This document shows positions 57,604-63,278 of a stretch of DNA of 63,278 nucleotides, in pieces. The position numbers and the translations under genes are program-made. The notes under the pieces were generated by a model. The model saw nothing but the letters and a program-made list of their open reading frames with translations, ran no database searches and was not told the DNA's origin. Source of the DNA: Streptococcaceae bacterium (GTDB taxonomy: Bacteria; Bacillota; Bacilli; Lactobacillales; Streptococcaceae); NCBI GenBank assembly GCA_022484805.1, contig JAKVKP010000013.1:1-63278 (forward strand), in the 5' to 3' direction. Positions within the stretch are counted from its first letter, which is position 1. Every line of letters begins with the position of its first letter.

Positions 57604-58881
57604 TTGGAATTAAAATACAATCAACATCAAACTCAAGTGCAAAAGCAAATTTTATCTCAGAAGCAGCAATTAGGGATTAATTATTTGAGCGGCAGTGTTT
57701 CAGATGTGACAGAACTCCTAAATCAAGAATATGAAGAAAATCCTTTCTTAGAAATAAAGTTACCGAGTATTAATCGTGTTGAAATTGTCGGAGATGTTTT
57801 TAATCAAGAAATTACATCTAGTATTTCTCTTGAAGAATATTTGGAACGTCAAATTACTGAACAGTATCGTGATACGGTTCTTCGTCGATTAATGTTACGC
57901 TTTATTAATTATTTAGATGATCAAGGCTATCTAAGAATAAGTAATGAAGTTGAATTTTGCTTGGCAGAAAAAGTCAGTGAAGTTCAATTTTTGGATGCCT
58001 TAACCCTATTTCAGCAATTAGATCCGGCGGGGATAGGTGCTAGAAATTTGCAAGAGTCACTTTTATTACAATGTGAGCGGGATAATCATTCACCGAGTGT
58101 TGCTTATTACGTTTTAGAAAGCGCTTTCCGAGAATTATCAAATCAAAAATGGCAAGCGGTCGCAGATAAATGTCAGATTTCTTTAGTTGAAGTCCAAGAG
58201 GTTAGGGACTACTTAAAATTATTAACAGCGAATGTTGCTAAGGCATTCCAAATTTCCGAGCGTGTTGGTGTAATTCCTGAAATGCGAATTTCAGTGAATG
58301 GTAATGAGCTTGATGTTAAAGCATTGAAGGGAAATGTGCCACAATTATCAATTGATGAAAGCTATCTTAAGGAGTTATCAGAGCTTAAAAATTCAGATAC
58401 TAAGGCTTATTTAAAACAGAAGACACAATTAATTCATCAGCTTTCGGACGCAATCGAGCGAAGAGTGCGGACAGTTGAAAAAATTACTAGAATTATAGCA
58501 GATGTCCAAAAAGATTACTTTTTAGGTAAGACGGATCGGCTTAAACCGATGAGTCAGCATGAGCTTGCTCAACAATTAGAAGTGAATGATTCAACCATTT
58601 CCCGTGCTGTTAATGATAAGTATATTGATACACCACAGGGCGTCTTTGAATTAAAACATTTCTTTGTCGCTGCCACCCTTGCTGATGAAACAACGACTGA
58701 TGTCTTAGCACGAGAAATTTTAGCCATTATTAATCAGGAAAATAAGCTGAAGCCATTATCTGATAGTAAAATTCAGGAGAAATTGGCTGAAAAGGGGATG
58801 ACAGTTGCGCGGCGAACAGTCGTTAAATATCGCCAAAAATTAAATATTGAATCCTCAACGAAGCGTAAGCGGTTGAGTTAA
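57604..58881 (+). CDS. rpoN: RNA polymerase sigma-54 factor RpoN
   Basis: About 425 residues. Region I is Gln-rich (Q-V-Q-K-Q-I-L-S-Q-K-Q-Q); the acidic region II is short, as in Gram-positives. The core-binding part follows, then the helix-turn-helix (about 325-350) and the RpoN box A-R-R-T-V-V-K-Y-R near 405-413, which contacts the -24 GG. The frame opens at GTG 57595, but AGAGGTG ends there and TTG 57604 is better placed. Target promoter: 49114-49130. No other sigma-54 promoter was noticed in the window. Confidence 0.95.
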   Translation: MELKYNQHQTQVQKQILSQKQQLGINYLSGSVSDVTELLNQEYEENPFLEIKLPSINRVEIVGDVFNQEITSSISLEEYLERQITEQYRDTVLRRLMLRFINYLDDQGYLRISNEVEFCLAEKVSEVQFLDALTLFQQLDPAGIGARNLQESLLLQCERDNHSPSVAYYVLESAFRELSNQKWQAVADKCQISLVEVQEVRDYLKLLTANVAKAFQISERVGVIPEMRISVNGNELDVKALKGNVPQLSIDESYLKELSELKNSDTKAYLKQKTQLIHQLSDAIERRVRTVEKITRIIADVQKDYFLGKTDRLKPMSQHELAQQLEVNDSTISRAVNDKYIDTPQGVFELKHFFVAATLADETTTDVLAREILAIINQENKLKPLSDSKIQEKLAEKGMTVARRTVVKYRQKLNIESSTKRKRLS

Positions 58882-58902
58882 CTCGATACAAATCAATCTA
58901 TA

Positions 58903-58989
58903 AAAAAGACGATGTCAGTTGTAGCAATTACCAGAATTTAGATTTTAGACCTAAATTGGTAATTTACATGATACTGATATCGTCTTTTA
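58903..58989. terminator. Nested two-stem bidirectional terminator between rpoN and glnQ
   Basis: An outer stem (AAAAGACGATGTCAGT with its near-complement ACTGATATCGTCTTTT) encloses an inner stem (AATTACCAGAATTTAG / CTAAATTGGTAATT). Ends are A-rich and T-rich, so it can stop both convergent genes. Confidence 0.8.
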
Positions 58990-59007
58990 TTATTAATAAT
59001 AATGTTA

Positions 59008-59748
59008 TTAGATATTTAATACTTTATCTAAAAATGATTTGGTACGGCTGTTCTTAGGGGATTCAAAAACTTGTTCAGGTGTGCCATCCTCTAAGATTTT
59101 ACCACCATCAATAAATAGGACACGGTCAGCGACTTGTTTTGCAAAGCCCATTTCATGCGTTACGATTACCATTGTCATTCCTTGGCTAGCCAAATCTTTC
59201 ATTACGGCTAGTACATCCCCAACCATCTCAGGGTCAAGTGCAGAAGTGGGTTCATCGAAGAGCATGATATCAGGATTCATTGCCAAGCTTCGTGCAATGG
59301 CAACCCGTTGCTTTTGACCACCAGATAAATTATCAGGTTTTTGGTCTTTTTTGTCTTCTAAACCAACTCGACGTAATAGCTCAATTCCCTTTTGTTTTGC
59401 TTCTTCAGGTAATAATTTACCTAAATCTACTGGTGCTAGTGTAATGTTTTCTAAAACAGTTAAATGAGGGAATAAATTAAAATGCTGGAATACCATACCG
59501 ATATGTTCACGTACTTGATTTACATTTGTGCTTTTATCAGTTAAATTGGCACCATCAATTAAAATATTACCACTAGTTGGTTCTTCAAGCTTATTTAAGG
59601 CACGAAGTAAAGTAGATTTACCCGAGCCAGAAGGTCCTAAAATCACGACAACCTCTCCCTCATGAATCGATAAAGAGATATCTTTTAAAACCTCATTATT
59701 ACCATAACTTTTTTTGAGATGTTCAACTAAAATTTTTTCATTAGCCAT
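59008..59748 (-). CDS. glnQ: Amino-acid ABC transporter ATP-binding protein GlnQ
   Basis: 246 residues. Walker A is G-P-S-G-S-G-K-S-T near 35-43, the signature is [10 protein letters not shown], and Walker B is [10 protein letters not shown]. The Q-loop and H-switch (V-T-H-E-M) are present. It energises the GlnPH permease encoded just upstream on the same strand (111-base gap). TTG 59754 is an alternative start; ATG 59748 follows AAAGGAA by 10 bases. Confidence 0.94.
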   Translation of the reverse strand: MANEKILVEHLKKSYGNNEVLKDISLSIHEGEVVVILGPSGSGKSTLLRALNKLEEPTSGNILIDGANLTDKSTNVNQVREHIGMVFQHFNLFPHLTVLENITLAPVDLGKLLPEEAKQKGIELLRRVGLEDKKDQKPDNLSGGQKQRVAIARSLAMNPDIMLFDEPTSALDPEMVGDVLAVMKDLASQGMTMVIVTHEMGFAKQVADRVLFIDGGKILEDGTPEQVFESPKNSRTKSFLDKVLNI

Positions 59749-59859
59749 TTTCAATAATTCCTTTCATTATCTACTGTTCACTAAGCTGCTAAATTGCATT
59801 GTTGAAGAGTCTATCAATGATAAATCACGATAAAATCTTATTAAATTCAATCAAGCTGA

Positions 59860-61305
59860 TTATTTCAAGCGTTTTTCTAAGACTTTAGAAAATCTAGTTA
59901 AGATTGTAATAACAATTAAATAGATTAGTGCAACAATGAAATAGACTTTGAACGATTGTAGATTTCGAGCGACAATAATTTTTGAACTTTGAAGCAATTC
60001 CACTAAACCAATTGCTGAAATAATCGTTGTATCCTTTAACGAAATGACAAATTGATTGACGAATGACGGAATCATAATTTTAAATGCTTGTGGCAAAATA
60101 ATTTTACGCATTGATTTGCCATAGGTTAAACCTAGGCTGCGTGCTGCCTCCATTTGTCCAGTAGGCACTGCAACAATCCCACCACGAACGATTTCAGCGA
60201 TATAAGCACTTGCATTAAGTGTCAAGGCGATAATCCCTGCGGTGAAGTCACCAAGTGGTGCCTCAGTACCTAAGATTGATTGAAGTAGATTTGGAATACC
60301 ATAGAAAATAAAGAAGGCAAGCACCATTAATGGAATGCCACGAATAACATCTACAAAGATTGTTGCAAACCATCTCAAGCCTTTAACATTACTGACGCTA
60401 AATAAACCGATGATGGTACCAAAAATTAATGAAAGGCCAAACGAAATGAGTGTTAATAGTAAGGTATAACCGAGCCCTTTTAATAATTGTTGCCAGTTAT
60501 TGGCGATGATACCTGAAAAAGAAGTTTCATCAGAAGCATTGTCCTTGTCAGACTGATCCTTTTCTGTATAATTGGCAATGATTTTATCATAAGTACCATT
60601 TTCTTTAATGGTTGCGAGTCCACTATTAAATTTTTGAATAAGCTCAGAATTTGAACCTTTTTTAACGGCAAAACCATATTCACCAATTTTTTCAGCAGCG
60701 ACAGGTGTTTTGAATGCTTTTCCCTGAACAATGGCATATTTAATAACTGGCTCATCATCCATAATTGCTGCTACGGAGCCAGAATTTAAGGCTTCATACA
60801 TTGTGTCAGCGGCATCAAAAACTTTGATTGAATAGCCATATTTATCTTTGTTTTTCTGTAAGAAATCGTAAGAAGCGGTACCGTTTTTTGCACCGACTTG
60901 CTTACCCTTCAAATCTTCGTAGCTTTTAATTGTTGTATTATTTTCCTTTACAGCTAATGTTGCGTTTGCTGTAAAGTATGAATCAGAGAAGTCAAAGGAC
61001 TTTTCACGTTCATCTGTGATACTCATTCCAGCAATCATACCATCAGCTTGACCAGCTTGAACTTGATCAATAGCAGCCTGAAAACCAATAAAATTAATTG
61101 TATACTTGATATCTTCCGCGTCTGCAATTGCCTTAAGAATATCAACATCTATTCCGACGTATTCATGATTTTTATTTTGGAATTCAAAGGGTGCAAAAGT
61201 TAGGTCTGATGCAATATTATAAGTTTTATCCTCAGCGTGTCCGACCGATGATAGTCCAAATATTGATAAAACAAAGATTAAACTAATCCATAATTTCTTT
61301 TTCAC
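59860..61305 (-). CDS. glnP: Glutamine/polar amino-acid ABC transporter, fused substrate-binding protein and permease (GlnPH)
   Basis: 481 residues. A signal-anchor (1-24) is followed by one periplasmic-type solute-binding domain (about 27-245; F-A-P-F-E-F, D-G-M-I-A-G-M-S, D-E-P-V-I-K) and then a permease domain with five or so membrane segments (about 262-478). It carries the EAA loop E-A-A-R-S-L-G-L-T near 386-394. Only one binding domain is present, unlike the double-domain lactococcal GlnP. Start is GTG 61305 after AGGAGGC. Substrate could be glutamine, glutamate or asparagine. Confidence 0.93.
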   Translation of the reverse strand: MKKKLWISLIFVLSIFGLSSVGHAEDKTYNIASDLTFAPFEFQNKNHEYVGIDVDILKAIADAEDIKYTINFIGFQAAIDQVQAGQADGMIAGMSITDEREKSFDFSDSYFTANATLAVKENNTTIKSYEDLKGKQVGAKNGTASYDFLQKNKDKYGYSIKVFDAADTMYEALNSGSVAAIMDDEPVIKYAIVQGKAFKTPVAAEKIGEYGFAVKKGSNSELIQKFNSGLATIKENGTYDKIIANYTEKDQSDKDNASDETSFSGIIANNWQQLLKGLGYTLLLTLISFGLSLIFGTIIGLFSVSNVKGLRWFATIFVDVIRGIPLMVLAFFIFYGIPNLLQSILGTEAPLGDFTAGIIALTLNASAYIAEIVRGGIVAVPTGQMEAARSLGLTYGKSMRKIILPQAFKIMIPSFVNQFVISLKDTTIISAIGLVELLQSSKIIVARNLQSFKVYFIVALIYLIVITILTRFSKVLEKRLK

Positions 61306-61422
61306 AATAAAGCCTCCTGGTTATTTGTTATTCAGTCTCTAATTGACTAAATCAATAAAAATTCATAATTTCAGCTTTCTAATCAGATAAATCAATTGAA
61401 AGTATGAACTTGTATAAATGAT

Positions 61423-61450
61423 ATCATACATTAAAAATGAAAAATTTCAA
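61423..61450 (-). promoter_or_regulatory. Promoter of glnPH-glnQ
   Basis: Minus strand -35 TTGAAA (61450-61445), 16-base spacer, extended -10 TG-TATGAT (61428-61423). The leader is about 110 bases. The rest of the 375-base gap to uvrB is AT-rich; an extended -10 TGC-TAAAAT at 61638-61646 is a likely uvrB promoter. Confidence 0.6.
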
Positions 61451-61680
61451 TTAATTTTCATAAAAAACGATGGCATGTCATAAAATATAACATATTTTGT
61501 AATGAAAATAATGGATATCAGTTTATACTTCTGACTTTACCAACAAGCTAGGTACAAAGGCAATTAAGTATTTTGAATATACTTATGAAAACAATTCATC
61601 TTGGTAATTCAGATATTATAGGAAATTGTCGGGCTGTGCTAAAATAGAGATTAGGGTATCCGAACAAATGAGGTGAAAAG

Positions 61681-63278
61681 ATGATTGAAAAAGATCTAAG
61701 TAAAAAGTTTGAATTAGTTTCAAAGTACCAACCAGGTGGTGATCAACCCAAGGCGATTGATGCTTTGACGGATGGTGTCATCGGCGGTGAAAAGGCACAG
61801 ATTCTCTTGGGTGCAACAGGTACGGGCAAAACCTTTACGATTTCTAATGTTATCCAAGAAGTAAATAAGCCAACACTAGTGATTGCTCATAATAAAACGC
61901 TGGCAGGTCAGCTTTATAGTGAATTTAAAGAATTCTTTCCCAATAATGCAGTAGAGTATTTTGTCAGCTATTATGATTATTATCAACCAGAAGCTTATGT
62001 GCCAAGTAGTGATACCTATATTGAAAAAGATGCTAGTATTAATGATGAAATTGATAAGCTTCGCCATTCAGCTACATCAGCGTTATTGGAGCGTAACGAT
62101 GTCATTGTAGTTGCCTCGGTTTCCTGCATTTTTGGTCTTGGTAGTCCTAAAGAGTATCAGGATCATGTTGTTTCATTACGGACTGGTCAGGAAATAGGGC
62201 GAAATCAATTACTAAATCAATTGGTAGATATTCAATTTGAACGAAATGACATTGATTTTCAACGTGGTCGCTTTCGGGTACGTGGCGATATTGTTGAAGT
62301 TTTCCCAGCGAGTCGTGACGAGCACGCGTTTAGGATTGAATTTTTTGGCGATGAAATTGATCGAATTAGAGAGGTTGAAGCCTTAACTGGTGCAGTGATT
62401 GGTGAAGTGGACCATTTAGCGATTTTTCCAGCAACTCACTTTATGACCAATGACGAAGGTATGGAGGAAGCGATTCAACGAATCCAAAATGAATTGAAGC
62501 TTCGTTTGGAGGCATTAAACTCTGAAAATAAATTATTGGAGGCTCAGCGACTTGCCCAACGAACTAATTATGATATAGAAATGTTGCGTGAAATGGGCTA
62601 TACCAGCGGTATTGAAAATTATTCACGTCATATGGAAGGACGAAGTGAAGGTGAACCACCTTTTACGCTTTTAGACTTTTTCCCAGAGGATTATCTGCTA
62701 GTAATTGATGAAAGTCATGTCACCATGCCTCAAATTCGTGGTATGTTTAATGGGGATAAGGCAAGAAAAGAAATGTTAGTTAATTACGGCTTTCGTCTGC
62801 CTAGTGCTTTGGATAATCGTCCTTTGAGATTAGAGGAGTTTGAAGCGCGTGTGCATCAGATTATTTATGTTTCTGCAACCCCAGGACCATATGAAGCAAC
62901 ACAAACAGACACGGTGATTGAACAATTAATTCGACCGACTGGTCTTTTGGATCCTGAGATAGAAGTGCGTCCAATTATGGGACAAATTGATGATTTACTT
63001 GGTGAAATTAATCAGCGGGCTGAAAAAAATGAGCGTGTTTTTGTAACAACGCTAACTAAAAAAATGGCTGAAGATTTGACTGATTATTTGAAGGAAATGG
63101 GCGTTAAGGTGAAATATCTTCATAGTGATATTAAAACTCTGGAGCGGACCGATATACTTCGTGATTTACGTTTAGGTATTTTCGATGTACTGGTTGGAAT
63201 TAATCTGTTACGTGAAGGGATTGACGTACCTGAGGTTTCTTTAGTGGCTATCTTAGATGCGGATAAAGAAGGCTTTTT
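61681..63278 (+). CDS. uvrB: Excinuclease ABC subunit B (3' end beyond window)
   Basis: The first 532 codons or so of UvrB are visible with no stop before the window edge. ATG 61681 follows GAGGTG. Motifs: Walker A G-A-T-G-T-G-K-T near 44-51, the beta-hairpin region [11 protein letters not shown] near 99-109, motif II with D-E-S-H, and motifs V-VI region [11 protein letters not shown]. UvrB verifies lesions delivered by UvrA and recruits UvrC. The C-terminal UVR domain and uvrA (usually next) are outside. Confidence 0.97.
   Translation, partial: MIEKDLSKKFELVSKYQPGGDQPKAIDALTDGVIGGEKAQILLGATGTGKTFTISNVIQEVNKPTLVIAHNKTLAGQLYSEFKEFFPNNAVEYFVSYYDYYQPEAYVPSSDTYIEKDASINDEIDKLRHSATSALLERNDVIVVASVSCIFGLGSPKEYQDHVVSLRTGQEIGRNQLLNQLVDIQFERNDIDFQRGRFRVRGDIVEVFPASRDEHAFRIEFFGDEIDRIREVEALTGAVIGEVDHLAIFPATHFMTNDEGMEEAIQRIQNELKLRLEALNSENKLLEAQRLAQRTNYDIEMLREMGYTSGIENYSRHMEGRSEGEPPFTLLDFFPEDYLLVIDESHVTMPQIRGMFNGDKARKEMLVNYGFRLPSALDNRPLRLEEFEARVHQIIYVSATPGPYEATQTDTVIEQLIRPTGLLDPEIEVRPIMGQIDDLLGEINQRAEKNERVFVTTLTKKMAEDLTDYLKEMGVKVKYLHSDIKTLERTDILRDLRLGIFDVLVGINLLREGIDVPEVSLVAILDADKEGF

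Overview
The window is a low-GC Firmicute chromosome segment, most likely from Lactobacillales. The evidence is ClpE with DUF1827 beside ptsHI, CtsR-type and CIRCE heat-shock operators, an AlaT-type aminotransferase, a fused GlnPH transporter, comFA/comFC, and the order ferredoxin - LysM protein - cmk - infC-rpmI-rplT. A complete RpoN/LevR/mannose-family PTS system argues against Streptococcus and Lactococcus and towards an Enterococcaceae- or Carnobacteriaceae-like genus. The genus cannot be fixed from sequence alone. No rRNA, tRNA, CRISPR array or prophage was found.

Layout. 1-123: end of an IS3/IS150-type element. 160-5674: flavodoxin, methionine aminopeptidase, a YihY-type membrane protein, small hypothetical genes, a YueI homologue, an aminotransferase and DUF1827. 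5865-10393: clpE (minus strand, CtsR box) divergent from ptsH-ptsI. 10581-17492: replicative helicase dnaC, rsmG, glmU, an in-frame Maf-MsrB fusion, ruvA-ruvB and a low-molecular-weight phosphatase. 17764-24277: trpS, a GT-C-like membrane protein, yvyE divergent from comFA-comFC, and hpf. 24437-31535: manA, clpB (two CtsR boxes), an aldo/keto reductase, a CPBP protease, ferredoxin, a LysM protein and a small membrane protein. 31560-33686: cmk, then an L20-type leader and infC-rpmI-rplT, where infC appears to start at ATA. 33808-39056: two CIRCE elements and hrcA-grpE-dnaK-dnaJ. 39208-44563: MraZ boxes and mraZ-rsmH-ftsL-pbpX-mraY. The cluster stops there: alaT follows instead of murD.

46176-55159 is the main accessory island: a fructan-utilisation locus. 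LevR is a sigma-54 activator with AAA+, PRD and EIIA/EIIB-like domains. It should act on a clear -24/-12 promoter ahead of a four-gene mannose-family PTS (IIA, IIB, IIC, IID). Next comes a large secreted GH32 fructanase with FIVAR-like and ChW repeats, preceded by a terminator and a cre-like palindrome. The matching sigma factor gene rpoN lies about 2.4 kb beyond the fructanase. Between them are gene debris, a TetR regulator and a lipocalin/CrtC-like gene broken by two frameshifts. The window closes with glnQ and glnPH on the minus strand and a uvrB cut by the window edge.

Together the genes cover protein quality control under HrcA and CtsR, PTS sugar uptake (general EI/HPr plus the LevR system), DNA repair and competence, and cell-wall synthesis. 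Points that stand out are the Maf-MsrB fusion, the heptamer (ACAATTA-type) repeats in three intergenic regions including a mirror-image array around a terminator with 17 T, the putative LevR sites that overlap the levR terminator, and the non-canonical infC start.
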